From Microbacterium pseudoresistens (GTDB taxonomy: Bacteria > Actinomycetota > Actinomycetes > Actinomycetales > Microbacteriaceae): a stretch of 64,000 bases of DNA. Under the pieces are notes generated by a model. The model searched no databases, was not told the DNA's origin, and was given only the letters and a program-made list of their open reading frames with translations. The DNA lies in assembly GCF_013409745.1 (NCBI RefSeq), contig NZ_JACCBH010000001.1:682001-746000 (forward strand), in the 5' to 3' direction. Shown here one piece after another: positions 54,240-63,884 of the stretch. The translations under genes were made by a program, and so were the position numbers. The stretch's first letter is position 1; each line of letters begins with the position of its first letter.

Positions 54240-57200
54240 GTGGGTGACGTTCTCGACCGCTTCACCCCGGCCACGCAGGACTGGTTCCGGGGGGCCTTCG
54301 CCGCGCCCACTCCGGCGCAGACCGGGGCGTGGGAGGCGATCTCCGGCGGACGCAACGCCCTCGTCGTCGCGCCCACCGGCTCGGGCAAGACGCTGTCGGC
54401 CTTCCTCTGGGCGATCGACAGCGTCTTCCGCGAGCGCATCGGCGCCGCCGGCGACCCGCCGGCCGGCACCTCGCGCACGCGCATCCTCTACATCTCGCCG
54501 CTGAAGGCGCTGGGCGTGGATGTGGAGCGCAACCTGCGCTCACCGCTCATCGGCATCGGACAGTCCGCGAAACGCCTGGGGATGCCGGCCCCCGCCGTGA
54601 CCGTGGGCGTGCGCTCGGGCGACACGACCTCATCCGACCGCCGCAAGCTCGTCGCCGATCCGCCCGACATCCTCATCACGACGCCCGAGTCGCTGTACCT
54701 CATGCTCACCAGCCGTGCGGCCCAGACCCTGCGCGACGTGCACACCGTCATCATCGACGAGGTGCATGCCGTCGCCGCGACCAAGCGCGGTGCGCACCTC
54801 GCCGTGAGCCTGGAGCGCTTGGATGCGCTGCGCCGCGCGAGCAGGCCCGAGGCCGCGCCCGCGCAACGGATCGGTCTGTCGGCGACCGTGCGGCCCATCG
54901 ACGAGGTGGCCCGCTTCCTCGGCGGATCGCAGCCCGTGGAGATCGTCGCGCCGCGGGCGTCGAAGACCTTCTCCCTCGACGTCGTCGTCCCCATCGACGA
55001 CATGCTCAACCCGCCCCCGCCCGCAGGGGCGGCGACGGATGAGCCCGCCGAGTACACCGAGGTGACCGGATCGGTGTGGCCGCACGTGGAAGAGGCGATC
55101 GTCGACCGCATCCTCGCCAACCGCTCCACCATCGTGTTCGCCAACTCGCGGCGCCTCGCCGAACGCCTCACCGGCCGGCTCAACGAGATCTACAGCGAGC
55201 GGATGGGTCTCGATCTGCCGGATCCCGCCGTCCCCGCCGCGATGATGGCGCAGGCGGGCGCCACGGCGGGAGCGGATGCGGTTCTCGCCAAGGCCCACCA
55301 CGGCTCGGTGTCGAAGGAGCAGCGGGCGATCGTCGAGGAGGAGCTGAAGTCGGGGGCGCTGCGCTGTGTCGTGGCCACGAGCAGCCTCGAGCTGGGCATC
55401 GACATGGGAGCGGTCGACCTCGTCATCCAGGTGGAGGCGCCGCCCTCGGCCGCCTCGGGCCTGCAGCGCGTCGGCCGCGCCGGGCACCAGGTGGGCGAGA
55501 TCAGCCGCGCGTCGCTGTTCCCCAAGCACCGCGGCGACGTGCTGCATACGGCGGTCGTCACCGAGCGGATGCTCGCCGGGCAGATCGAGGCGATCGCCGT
55601 GCCGCGCAACCCGCTCGACATCCTCGCGCAGCAGACCGTCGCCGCCTGCGCGCTCGATCCGCTCGACGTCGAGGAGTGGTTCGAGACGATCCGCCGCAGC
55701 GCGCCCTTCGCCTCGCTGCCGCGCTCGGCGTACGAGGCGACGCTCGATCTGCTCGCGGGGCGCTATCCCTCCGACGAGTTCGCCGAACTGCGCCCGCGAC
55801 TCGTGTGGGATCGCGATACGGGCACGCTCACCGGTCGCCCCGGTGCGCAGCGCATCGCCGTCACAAGCGGCGGCACCATCCCCGACCGCGGACTGTTCGG
55901 CGTGTTCGTCGCCGGCGAGACCACGGGGGCGCGAGTGGGCGAGCTCGACGAGGAGATGGTCTACGAATCGCGCGTAGGCGACGTGTTCACCCTGGGCACC
56001 ACGAGCTGGCGGATCGCGGAGATCACCCACGACCGCGTGAACGTCATCCCCGCCTACGGCCAGCCGGGCAAGGTCCCCTTCTGGCACGGCGACGGCCTGG
56101 GCCGCCCCTACGAGCTGGGCGAGGCGCTGGGGCGCTTCACCCGCGAGGTGCACGCGGCCAGCCCTGAGAAGGCGAGGGAGCGGCTGGACGAGGCCGGGCT
56201 CGACGAGAACGCCCAGACGAACCTGCTCGCACATCTCACCGAGCAGCGCGAGAGCGCGGGAACGCTGCCGACCGACCGCGCGCTCACCGTCGAACGAGGC
56301 CGGGATGAGATCGGCGACTGGCGCGTCATCCTGCACTCCCCGTTCGGCATGCCCGTGCACGCACCGTGGGCGCTGGCGGTGAACGCCCGCGTGCGCGAAC
56401 GGCTGGGCGTCGAGGGGGCGGCGGTGGCCAGCGACGACGGCATCATCGTGCGTGTCCCGGATGCCGATGCCGAGCCCCCTGGCGCCGAGCTGTTCGTGTT
56501 CGACCCCGATGAGCTGGAGCGCATCGTCACCGGCGAGGTGGGCGGTTCGGCGCTGTTCGCCTCGCGGTTCCGAGAGTGCGCGGCCCGCGCGCTGCTCATG
56601 CCGCGGATGAATCCGAACAAGCGCACCCCGCTGTGGCAGCAGCGGCAGCGCTCGGCGCAGCTGCTGGAAGTCGCGCGACGGCATCCGACCTTCCCGATCA
56701 TCCTGGAGACGCTGCGCGAAGTGCTGCAGGACGTCTACGACCTGCCCTCCCTGCGGCGCCTGGCCACGGCGATCGGCGAGCGGCGCATCCGGCTCGTCGA
56801 GACCGAGCCCGCACAGCCCTCGCCCTTCGCCCGCGATCTGCTGTTCGGCTACGTGGGCGCGTTCATGTACGAGGGGGATTCGCCGCTGGCCGAGCGGCGT
56901 GCGGCGGCGCTCTCGGTGGATCCTGCGCTGCTGGGCGAACTGCTCGGCACGGTCGAGATGCGCGAACTTCTCGATCCCGAGGTGATCGCGCAGTTCGAGC
57001 GCGAGGTGCAGCGGCTCGCCCCTGAGCGGCATGCGCGCGGCGTGGAGGGCGTGGCCGATCTGCTGCGCACCCTCGGCCCGCTCGACGCCGCCGAGGTGGC
57101 CGCCCGCCTTGAACCGGAGACTGCCCCTCGGGCCGCCGCCTTCCTCACCGAGCTCGTCGAGGCGCGGCGGGCGATCGAGGTCACGATCGGCGGCGTCCCC

Positions 57201-58826
57201 CGCGTCGCCGCGATCGAAGACGCGGGCCGCCTGCGCGATGCGCTCGGCGTTCCGCTACCGGTCGGCATCCCGGTCGCCTTCCTCGATCCGGTGGCCGATC
57301 CGCTCGGCGACCTGCTCTCGCGCTACGCCCGCACGCACGGCCCGTTCGCGGCATCCGCTCCCGCCGCACGACTCGGCCTGGGCCCTGCGGTCGTTCGCCA
57401 GACCCTCCTTCGCCTGGAGTCGGAGGGACGCCTCGCGAGCGGCTTCTTCCTGCCCGAGAGCACGGGCGCGGCAGACGAGACCGAGTGGTGCGACGCCGAG
57501 GTGCTGCGCCGGCTTCGGATGCGCTCGCTCGCAGCGATCCGCGGCAGCGTCGAGCCGGTGGCCCCCGAGGCGTTCGCCCGGTTCCTGCCGGAATGGCAGC
57601 ACGTCACCCGCCCGCTGGAGGGTGTCGACGGCGTGGCGGCGGTGATCGAGCAGCTCGCCGGCGTGCCCATCCCGGCAAGCGCGTGGGAGTCGCTCGTGCT
57701 CCCGCAGCGGGTGCGCGACTACGCACCGGGGATGCTCGACGAGCTCACCTCCGCGGGCGAGGTGCTGTGGGCGGGGCACGGCGCCCTGCCCGGCCGCGAC
57801 GGCTGGATCTCACTGCACCCGGCCGATCTCGCCCCGTTCACGATCCCCGATCCGGATGCCGAGGCGATCGCCGACGGTCTCGAGCGCGAGCTGCTCGCGG
57901 CGCTCGGTGCGGGCGGGGCGTACTTCGCCTCCCAGCTGCGCGAGGCGACGACGGCCGAGAACGAGCTGTCGATCGTCGAGGCGTTGTGGAACCTCGCCTG
58001 GGCGGGGCGTGTCACGAACGACACCTTCGCCCCGATCCGCGCCCTGCTGGCGGGCGGTTCGCAGGCGCACAAGGTCACGCGCCGCGCCCCGCGCACCCGC
58101 ACCTTCCGCGGTACCTCCCTCGCCAGACCCTCGGCGGCTCCCCGGCCGGTGGCGGGCGGGCGCTGGTCGCTGATGCCGAGGGTCGAGCAGGATCCGTCGC
58201 GCCGCGCGACCGTCACCGCCGGTCTGCTTCTGGACCGCTACGGCGTCGTCACGCGCGGCTCGGTGCAGTCCGAGGCAGTTCCGGGCGGGTTCGCGCAGGC
58301 ATACCGGGTGCTTGCCGGGTTCGAGGAGGCCGGGCACTGCCGCCGCGGCTACGTGATCGAGAAGCTCGGGGCCGCCCAGTTCGCCTCATCGACCACGGTC
58401 GACCGCTTGCGCACCTTCGCGGGGCTCGCCGATCCGCCCCCGCGTGCGGCCGTGACGCTCGCCGCCACCGACCCCGCCAACCCCTACGGCGCCGCGCTCG
58501 GCTGGCCGCGGCTCGATGCCGTCTCGCATCGTCCGGGGCGCAAGGCCGGAGCGCTCGTGGTGCTCGTCGACGGGCGGCTCGTGCTGTATCTGGAGCGCGG
58601 CGGCAAGACGGTGCTCGCCTTCGACGACGATCCGGAGACCGTGCGCGCCGCCGCGGCCGACCTCGCCGCGACAGCCCGCACCCGCCGGCTCGAAACCCTC
58701 ACGATCGAGAAGGTCAACGGCGAAGGCATGTACGGCACCGAGCGTGGATCCGCCTTCGGCCGGATGCTGCAGGAGGCCGGTTTCGTGACGACTCCCCGCG
58801 GCTTCACGCTCCGGAAGGCGCTGTGA
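54240..58826 (+). CDS. lhr: Lhr-type ATP-dependent helicase
   Basis: 1528-residue superfamily 2 helicase of the Lhr class, thought to act in DNA repair. The Lhr core (about 1-880) has Walker A APTGSGKTLSAFLW, DEVH box IIDEVHAVAATKRGAHL, motif III LSATVRPI and motif VI QRVGRAGHQVG; the remaining 640 residues are the Lhr C-terminal region found in actinobacterial and enterobacterial full-length Lhr. GTG 54240 is chosen because MGDVLDRFTPATQDWF is the conserved start. It is followed by nei, a repair glycosylase, as often seen in actinobacteria. Confidence 0.95.
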   Translation: MGDVLDRFTPATQDWFRGAFAAPTPAQTGAWEAISGGRNALVVAPTGSGKTLSAFLWAIDSVFRERIGAAGDPPAGTSRTRILYISPLKALGVDVERNLRSPLIGIGQSAKRLGMPAPAVTVGVRSGDTTSSDRRKLVADPPDILITTPESLYLMLTSRAAQTLRDVHTVIIDEVHAVAATKRGAHLAVSLERLDALRRASRPEAAPAQRIGLSATVRPIDEVARFLGGSQPVEIVAPRASKTFSLDVVVPIDDMLNPPPPAGAATDEPAEYTEVTGSVWPHVEEAIVDRILANRSTIVFANSRRLAERLTGRLNEIYSERMGLDLPDPAVPAAMMAQAGATAGADAVLAKAHHGSVSKEQRAIVEEELKSGALRCVVATSSLELGIDMGAVDLVIQVEAPPSAASGLQRVGRAGHQVGEISRASLFPKHRGDVLHTAVVTERMLAGQIEAIAVPRNPLDILAQQTVAACALDPLDVEEWFETIRRSAPFASLPRSAYEATLDLLAGRYPSDEFAELRPRLVWDRDTGTLTGRPGAQRIAVTSGGTIPDRGLFGVFVAGETTGARVGELDEEMVYESRVGDVFTLGTTSWRIAEITHDRVNVIPAYGQPGKVPFWHGDGLGRPYELGEALGRFTREVHAASPEKARERLDEAGLDENAQTNLLAHLTEQRESAGTLPTDRALTVERGRDEIGDWRVILHSPFGMPVHAPWALAVNARVRERLGVEGAAVASDDGIIVRVPDADAEPPGAELFVFDPDELERIVTGEVGGSALFASRFRECAARALLMPRMNPNKRTPLWQQRQRSAQLLEVARRHPTFPIILETLREVLQDVYDLPSLRRLATAIGERRIRLVETEPAQPSPFARDLLFGYVGAFMYEGDSPLAERRAAALSVDPALLGELLGTVEMRELLDPEVIAQFEREVQRLAPERHARGVEGVADLLRTLGPLDAAEVAARLEPETAPRAAAFLTELVEARRAIEVTIGGVPRVAAIEDAGRLRDALGVPLPVGIPVAFLDPVADPLGDLLSRYARTHGPFAASAPAARLGLGPAVVRQTLLRLESEGRLASGFFLPESTGAADETEWCDAEVLRRLRMRSLAAIRGSVEPVAPEAFARFLPEWQHVTRPLEGVDGVAAVIEQLAGVPIPASAWESLVLPQRVRDYAPGMLDELTSAGEVLWAGHGALPGRDGWISLHPADLAPFTIPDPDAEAIADGLERELLAALGAGGAYFASQLREATTAENELSIVEALWNLAWAGRVTNDTFAPIRALLAGGSQAHKVTRRAPRTRTFRGTSLARPSAAPRPVAGGRWSLMPRVEQDPSRRATVTAGLLLDRYGVVTRGSVQSEAVPGGFAQAYRVLAGFEEAGHCRRGYVIEKLGAAQFASSTTVDRLRTFAGLADPPPRAAVTLAATDPANPYGAALGWPRLDAVSHRPGRKAGALVVLVDGRLVLYLERGGKTVLAFDDDPETVRAAAADLAATARTRRLETLTIEKVNGEGMYGTERGSAFGRMLQEAGFVTTPRGFTLRKAL

Positions 58827-58857
58827 GCGGCGCGGTGACCGGCCCTACGCTGGCACC

Positions 58858-59634
58858 ATGATCTCCGAGTTCGCCGCCGGCATCGGCACGCTGCTGCGCG
58901 GCGCCGGCTTCTGGAAGAAGCGCCCCGGCCTCATGTCGCTCGGGCTTGTGCCCGCCCTCATCGCTGCGGCCGTGCTGCTGGCCGCACTCATTCCGCTCGC
59001 GGCGTTCCTCGGGCCGATCAGCGACGCCGTCACCCCGTTCGCCGACGGATGGGCGGACGGATGGCGCGCCGCCCTGCGGATCGCGGTGAGCGCGGTCATC
59101 CTCATCGCTGCGCTCGCGCTGGCAGCCGCAGTGTTCACCGCCCTGGCGCTCGTCATCGGCGATCCGTTCTACCAGCGCATCTGGCGCGCTGTCGAAGAGG
59201 ATCGCGGATCGGCACCCGCGGGCGAAGGCTCGTTCTGGACGACGGTCGGCGAGGGCCTGCGGCTCGTCATCACAGGCCTGCTCGTGAGCATCCTCGTGCT
59301 GCTCGTGGGCCTGATCCCCGTCATCGGCGGGATCGCGGCCGCCGTTCTGGGCGTCGTGCTCACGGGGCGCGTCCTCGCGCGCGAGCTCACCGGGCGCGCG
59401 TTCGACGCCCGCGACCTCGACAGCCAACAGCGCGCGGCGCTGATCCGCGGCGGTCGCGCACGCACGCTGGGCTTCGGCGCCGCGACTCAGCTGTGCTTCC
59501 TCATCCCGCTCGGGGCCGTACTGGTCATGCCGGCCGCCGTCGCCGGAGCGACGATGATGGCCCGCGATCTCCTGGACCGATCCCCGTCGCCCACGGCGTC
59601 CCTCCCCGCTGATGGGGCGCCGCCGCATGCCTGA
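58858..59634 (+). CDS. EI24-domain (CysZ-like) membrane protein
   Basis: 258 residues with about four to six hydrophobic segments. The fold marker GDPFYQRIWRAVEE, preceded by two long helices, fits the EI24/CysZ family, some of which import sulfate. ATG 58858 is six bases after TACGCT (leaderless). Its end overlaps nei by eight bases. Transport function is not proven for this branch. Confidence 0.85.
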   Translation: MISEFAAGIGTLLRGAGFWKKRPGLMSLGLVPALIAAAVLLAALIPLAAFLGPISDAVTPFADGWADGWRAALRIAVSAVILIAALALAAAVFTALALVIGDPFYQRIWRAVEEDRGSAPAGEGSFWTTVGEGLRLVITGLLVSILVLLVGLIPVIGGIAAAVLGVVLTGRVLARELTGRAFDARDLDSQQRAALIRGGRARTLGFGAATQLCFLIPLGAVLVMPAAVAGATMMARDLLDRSPSPTASLPADGAPPHA

Positions 59635-60400
59635 GGGCGACACGGTCTACCGCGCGGCGAAGCGGCTGGATGCGGCGCTGCGCGACGGCGTCGTCGACCG
59701 GTTCGAGCTGCGCGTTCCGGCACTAGTGACGGCCGATCTGCGCGGCGAGACCGTACGCGAGGTCGTGCCGCGCGGCAAGCATCTGCTCATGCGCATCGGC
59801 GCGATGACGCTGCGCTCGCATCTGCGCATGGACGGCTCGTGGCACGTGTACCGGCCGGGCGAGCGGTGGCGAGCGCCCGCGTTCAAGGCGCGTGCGATCG
59901 TCGGCACCGACCGCGCGGGTGCCGTGGGCTTCGACGTATCGATGCTCGCCCTCGTGCCCACCCGCGACGAGGAGACGCTCGTCGGGCATCTCGGGCCCGA
60001 TCCGCTCGCCGACCGCTGGGATGCCGCCGAGGCCACCCGGCGGGTCTCCCTCGATCCGCGCCCGGTGCACGTCGCGATGCTCGATCAGCGCAACGTCGCC
60101 GGCTTCGGCAACGAGTACGCGGCAGAGCTGCTGTTCCTGCGCGGCATCCTGCCCACGACCCCGGCGACCGACGTGGATGCCGAAGCGCTGATCGCGCTCG
60201 GTACCCGCACCATCCGTGCGAACGTCGCGCTCGTCGACCGCACGTTCACCGGCGTCAACCGCCGCGGCCGGACCACCTGGGTGTACGGGCGTGCGGGGCG
60301 GCCGTGCCGCCGCTGCGGCACCCTCATCGAGACGGGCGCGCTCGGTGCCGGCCCCGCCGAGGAGCGCACCACCTTCTGGTGCCCGCGCTGCCAGCGCTGA
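59627..60400 (+). CDS. nei: Endonuclease VIII / Fpg-Nei family DNA glycosylase
   Basis: 257-residue base-excision-repair enzyme. It starts MPEGDTVYR: Pro2 is the catalytic nucleophile and Glu3 the acid, so ATG 59627 is the real start. Also present are the H2TH region (LDQRNVAGFGNEYAAELLFL) and a C-terminal C4 zinc finger (CRRCGTLIE...CPRCQ). This belongs to the Nei2 type of actinobacteria. It is linked with lhr, which suggests a repair gene cluster. Confidence 0.94.
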   Translation: MPEGDTVYRAAKRLDAALRDGVVDRFELRVPALVTADLRGETVREVVPRGKHLLMRIGAMTLRSHLRMDGSWHVYRPGERWRAPAFKARAIVGTDRAGAVGFDVSMLALVPTRDEETLVGHLGPDPLADRWDAAEATRRVSLDPRPVHVAMLDQRNVAGFGNEYAAELLFLRGILPTTPATDVDAEALIALGTRTIRANVALVDRTFTGVNRRGRTTWVYGRAGRPCRRCGTLIETGALGAGPAEERTTFWCPRCQR

Positions 60401-60437
60401 CGCCGGGTCCTCGTCCCCTTCCCTGGAGTCACATCCC

Positions 60438-61235
60438 ATGACCGCTGCTTCGCTCTTGGACCCGCGCTTCGATTGGACACCGATCGATACCGGCGAGTCG
60501 GAAGACCAGGTCCACAGGCGCGACGATGGACGCGCATACGCCAAAGTCTCGCCCCCGCACCGCGTCTCCGCGCTCGCCGGCGAACGCGACCGGCTGGAGT
60601 GGGCGGCGGGTCGCGGACTGGCCGTCCCGCAGCCGCTCGACTGGCGCGAAACCGTCGGCGGGGCGTGCCTCGTCATGACGGCGATCCCCGGCATCCCCGC
60701 CTCCGAGCTGCACGGAGGCGATCTCCGCACGGCATGGCCTTCGATGATCGGCCTGCTGGCCGCACTGCACGAACAGGACCCTTCGACATGCCCCTTCGAT
60801 CGCGAGCTGGAGCGGGTGTTCGCGCGCGCCGAGGACGTCGTCCGTCGCGACGCCGTCAACCCCGCATTCCTCCCCGACGACGACAGCCACCTTCCGGCCG
60901 CGGAACTCCTGGCCCGGGTCGCGGCAGACCTTCCCGCTCGTCTCGCGCGGGAGCAAGCGGAGCGCGTGGTCTGCCACGGCGATCCGTGCCTTCCGAACTT
61001 CCTCGTCGACCCGGGAACCCTGAAATGCACGGGCATGATCGACCTCGGGCGCCTCGGCACGGCCGACCGATACGCGGATCTGTCGCTGATGCTGGCCAAC
61101 GCCGAGGAGAACTGGGACTCGGTCGCACAGTCGGATGCCGCCGCCGAGGCGCTGTTCAGGACCCTCGGCATTCCGCACCCGGACCGGTCGGCACTGGACT
61201 TCTACCTCCGTCTGGATCCGCTGACCTGGGGATGA
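60438..61235 (+). CDS. APH(3'')-like aminoglycoside O-phosphotransferase
   Basis: 265 residues strongly resembling streptomycin 3''-kinases such as StrA/APH(3'')-Ib. Shared blocks are GERDRLEW with GRGLAVP, GGACLVMTAIPGIPA, the Brenner motif VVCHGDPCLPNFLVD (catalytic Asp), the metal motif MIDLGRLGTADRYADLSLM and the terminal LRLDPLTWG. Catalytic residues are intact. ATG 60438 has GGAG nine bases upstream. No transposon ends surround it, so it looks like a chromosomal homologue. Streptomycin resistance is likely but untested. Confidence 0.88.
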   Translation: MTAASLLDPRFDWTPIDTGESEDQVHRRDDGRAYAKVSPPHRVSALAGERDRLEWAAGRGLAVPQPLDWRETVGGACLVMTAIPGIPASELHGGDLRTAWPSMIGLLAALHEQDPSTCPFDRELERVFARAEDVVRRDAVNPAFLPDDDSHLPAAELLARVAADLPARLAREQAERVVCHGDPCLPNFLVDPGTLKCTGMIDLGRLGTADRYADLSLMLANAEENWDSVAQSDAAAEALFRTLGIPHPDRSALDFYLRLDPLTWG

Positions 61236-61335
61236 GGCGGATCGGTGCTCGTCGCACGACGCCGAGGAACGAATCACGGTCGGAACAACCTTCAACCAGG
61301 GAATGAATCCGTGCCCTTCGCGGTTGTCTCTAGTT

Positions 61336-61354
61336 CCGGGCCGACACAGCCCGG
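61336..61354 (+). terminator. Hairpin between the APH-like and hexapeptide-repeat genes
   Basis: CCGGGC-cgacaca-GCCCGG, a perfect six-base-pair stem 16 bases before the next start codon. No T-tract follows, so it could be a leader structure rather than a terminator. Confidence 0.35.
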
Positions 61355-61369
61355 TCACGGGAGGTTTTC

Positions 61370-61777
61370 GTGGGCAAGAACTACATCGACATCGAAGACG
61401 ACCACGGCGGAACGCTGCGCTACCGCAAGCACGCCAACGGCCGCGGTCTCGTCGCGCACGGCGCGAAGGTGCACCCTCAGGCGCACGTCGAGGCGGGCGC
61501 GTACATCGAGCCGGGAGCGCGCATCGGCGCGGGAGCCGTCGTCTCACGCGGGGCGTGGATCCAGGACGACGCGGTCATCGGGAGCAACGCCCGCATCGAC
61601 GCGCACGCGCACATCGGCGCGGGCGCGACGGTCGGCGACGGCGCAAGCATCGGCGTGCGCACAGAGGTCGGCGCCGGGGCGCACATCGCCCGCGGCGCAC
61701 GCATCGGAGATGACGAGACGGTGCCCGCAGGTCAGGCCATCGCGACCGATCGGAAGGGGCTCTGGCTAGCCGCCTGA
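61370..61777 (+). CDS. Left-handed beta-helix (hexapeptide repeat) protein
   Basis: 135 residues. After a short N-terminal strand region, about 14 hexapeptide units (pattern [A/I]-x-[I/V]-x-x-[G/A], e.g. AHVEAGAYIEPGARIGAGAV) run from about residue 33 to 125. This is the fold of LpxA/LpxD-type acyltransferases and gamma-class carbonic anhydrases. The protein lacks the extra domains of the known enzymes, so only the fold is assigned. GTG 61370 follows GGGAGG. Confidence 0.85.
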   Translation: MGKNYIDIEDDHGGTLRYRKHANGRGLVAHGAKVHPQAHVEAGAYIEPGARIGAGAVVSRGAWIQDDAVIGSNARIDAHAHIGAGATVGDGASIGVRTEVGAGAHIARGARIGDDETVPAGQAIATDRKGLWLAA

Positions 61778-61813
61778 TCCAGCGCTTCTCCCCGTAGCGG
61801 TAGCGTGACACGC

Positions 61814-62527
61814 ATGGCACGACGAGCGCCGCGACCCGCGCGGAAGAACCCGGCCGCTCCGCACGCCGCGAAGGCGAAGCCCCGGTCGGCCTCTTCACCG
61901 CGGGTGGCGCCGGCACCGCGGCGGACTGCTCCGCCCGAGCCACGCACTCTCCGCCTGGGCGCTGTGCCCGGCGCGACGCCGGGGCGGTGGATCGCCACGT
62001 GGAAGGCGCGGATGCCGCACGTCGCGATCGAACTCGTCGAGGTGCCATTCGCCGCGCAGCGCGAGCGCATCGCCGACGACGACCTCGACCTCGCGATCGT
62101 GCGGGAGCCGTTCGACCGCGACGGCATGCACGCGATCCCGCTGTATGAAGAGCTGCCGGTGGTCATCACCTCGGTCGATTCGCATCTGCTCGCCGCCGAC
62201 GAGCTCGATCCGGCGGATCTCGAGGGCGAGACGCTGCTGACCACCGCAGAGGACGTGCTCGATCTCACGCTGCCCACGACACCGGCGACCTTCGGGATGC
62301 TCGACACGGTGTCGGATGCGGTCGCGACCGTCGCCAGCGGCGTCGGGATCGTCGTCGTGCCGCTCTCGCTCGCCCGGCTGCACCACCGCAAAGACGTCGA
62401 GCACCGACCGCTGCGCGGCGGCCCCGTCTCACCCGTGCTGCTCGCCTGGCGCGCCGAGCGCACGACCGAAGACGTGGAGACGTTCATCGGCATCGTCCGC
62501 GGACGCACGGCGAACTCCTCGCGCTGA
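61814..62527 (+). CDS. LysR-type substrate-binding-domain protein without HTH
   Basis: 237 residues. A basic, Pro/Ala-rich N-terminal tail (about 1-45, ARKNPAAPHAAKAKPRS) is followed by a LysR effector-binding domain (RLGAVPGATPGRWIATWK onward, with DLDLAIVREPFDRDGMHAIP and VASGVGIVVVPLS). The winged helix of LysR regulators is missing. TAGCGT is seven bases before ATG 61814 (leaderless). It may be a DNA-independent modulator or bind DNA through the basic tail. Confidence 0.82.
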   Translation: MARRAPRPARKNPAAPHAAKAKPRSASSPRVAPAPRRTAPPEPRTLRLGAVPGATPGRWIATWKARMPHVAIELVEVPFAAQRERIADDDLDLAIVREPFDRDGMHAIPLYEELPVVITSVDSHLLAADELDPADLEGETLLTTAEDVLDLTLPTTPATFGMLDTVSDAVATVASGVGIVVVPLSLARLHHRKDVEHRPLRGGPVSPVLLAWRAERTTEDVETFIGIVRGRTANSSR

Positions 62528-62548
62528 CGCCTCGCCTAGAATCTCCAC

Positions 62549-63277
62549 GTGGCCTCGCTTCTCTATGTCGGCGTGCGCCCCGAGCTGGATGCGGCGACGG
62601 CGGAGCGCGCATCCTTCCGCATCGGACTCGGTGTGCCGTCCGAGCAGCTCGACCGCATCGACCTCGTCTCCTCGCCGCTGCCGGATGACGCCTTCGACCG
62701 CTACGCGGGTTTCGTCATCGGCGGGTCCCCCTTCAACGTCACCGACGCGGCCAAGTCGTCGATGCAGCTCCGGGTCGAAAGAGACCTCGAACGCATCGCC
62801 GCCCGCGCGCTCGACGGCGCGACGGCCGCGTTCTTCACCTGCTACGGGATCGGCGTCGTCACCCGGCTGCTGGGCGGCGAGGTGACGACGGATCACCCCG
62901 AGGAGGCCACGGCGACCTGGATCCGCACCACGCCGGCGGGCCTCGATGATCCGCTCTTCGGACCGTCCGGCGCCTCGTTCACGGCGTTCACGGCGCACAA
63001 GGAGGGGTCGACGACGACGCCTCCCGGTGCAACGCTGCTGGCGGTGGGCGACGTCTGCCCCGTGCAGGCGTACCGCGCGGGCGGCCGCCTTTACGCGACG
63101 CAGTTCCATCCCGAGCCTTCACCGCGCGACTTCGCCGATCGGATGGTGTTCTACCGCACGACCGGATACTTCGACGCGGATGCCTTCGACACCGTGCAGG
63201 AGGCGGTGCTGAGCGCCTCGGTCACCGAGCCCGCACACATTCTCGGCCGTTTCGCCGCCCTCGCGCTCTCCCACTGA
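62549..63277 (+). CDS. Class I glutamine amidotransferase-like protein
   Basis: 242 residues of the GATase1 fold. The nucleophile elbow is FFTCYGIGVVTRLLGG (catalytic Cys) and the histidine is in YATQFHPEPSP, followed by Asp/Glu candidates. Stand-alone proteins of this kind are annotated GMP-synthase-like, but no synthetase partner is adjacent. GTG 62549 is six bases after TAGAAT (leaderless). Confidence 0.87.
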   Translation: MASLLYVGVRPELDAATAERASFRIGLGVPSEQLDRIDLVSSPLPDDAFDRYAGFVIGGSPFNVTDAAKSSMQLRVERDLERIAARALDGATAAFFTCYGIGVVTRLLGGEVTTDHPEEATATWIRTTPAGLDDPLFGPSGASFTAFTAHKEGSTTTPPGATLLAVGDVCPVQAYRAGGRLYATQFHPEPSPRDFADRMVFYRTTGYFDADAFDTVQEAVLSASVTEPAHILGRFAALALSH

Positions 63278-63285
63278 CGCTCGCC

Positions 63286-63310
63286 GGTCGCCGAGCGAGG
63301 GGAACGAGAC
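63286..63310 (+). repeat. Dispersed GGTCGCCGAGCGAGG repeat
   Basis: GGTCGCCGAGCGAGGGGAAC then GAGAC, just after the amidotransferase stop. It is a diverged relative of the sequences at 2351-2380 and 41671-41694. Confidence 0.5.
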
Positions 63311-63332
63311 TGAAGCGAGGTGAGGTCCGCAT

Positions 63333-63806
63333 TCAGCCTTCGCCGGTGAGCAGCGTGATCCGCTCGCGCAGATATGCCCCCAGCGGCATGTACGCGCCCG
63401 ACGCGGACCACCGCACCGACGAAACCCCGTCGACGAGCGCCAGGGGCCCCGATGCGCCTCCGGCATCCACCGTCGCGAGGTCGATCGGCGTCCACCCCAC
63501 GTGCACGACCTCGCCCTCGCCGAAGCCGCCGCGGGCCGCGGCGAACCGGCGCTCCGCTCGCTGCCTGGCCGACTCTGCGGCATAGCCTCGGCGCACCTCG
63601 GCCGCCGCGCGCAGCACTTCCCCGGTCGCGAAGACGGCATCCGATCCGATGAGCAGCACGCCGAGATGCCAGGCGCCGCCTGCCCGTACGATGCGCGGAC
63701 GGCGCCATCGCGAGGTCTTCTCCACCCCGAGCGCCTCGACGGGAGCCTCCGCCAACGCCACCCGCGCCTGCGCGATCAGCGCGGCGGAGGTGGGCTCGGC
63801 GGTCAT
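63333..63806 (-). CDS. Hypothetical protein
   Basis: 157 residues, soluble alpha/beta, no known motif. It contains GGAWHLGVLLIGSDAVFATG and a basic helix (ESARQRAERRFAAARG). ATG 63806 is six bases after TAGCGT, a leaderless start. It is divergent from purU. I do not recognise a family. Confidence 0.72.
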   Translation of the reverse strand: MTAEPTSAALIAQARVALAEAPVEALGVEKTSRWRRPRIVRAGGAWHLGVLLIGSDAVFATGEVLRAAAEVRRGYAAESARQRAERRFAAARGGFGEGEVVHVGWTPIDLATVDAGGASGPLALVDGVSSVRWSASGAYMPLGAYLRERITLLTGEG

Positions 63807-63884
63807 GCCCTCACGCTACCGATTCGCGCGGATCGCCCGCACGCGGGAGAATCGACGCACACCCGCGACACCGAGGATTCCGCC

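Noticed and set aside
54630..57032. An 800-codon minus-strand open frame opposite lhr
   Set aside because: Arg/His/Gly-rich composition without domains; it is antisense to a well-conserved helicase.
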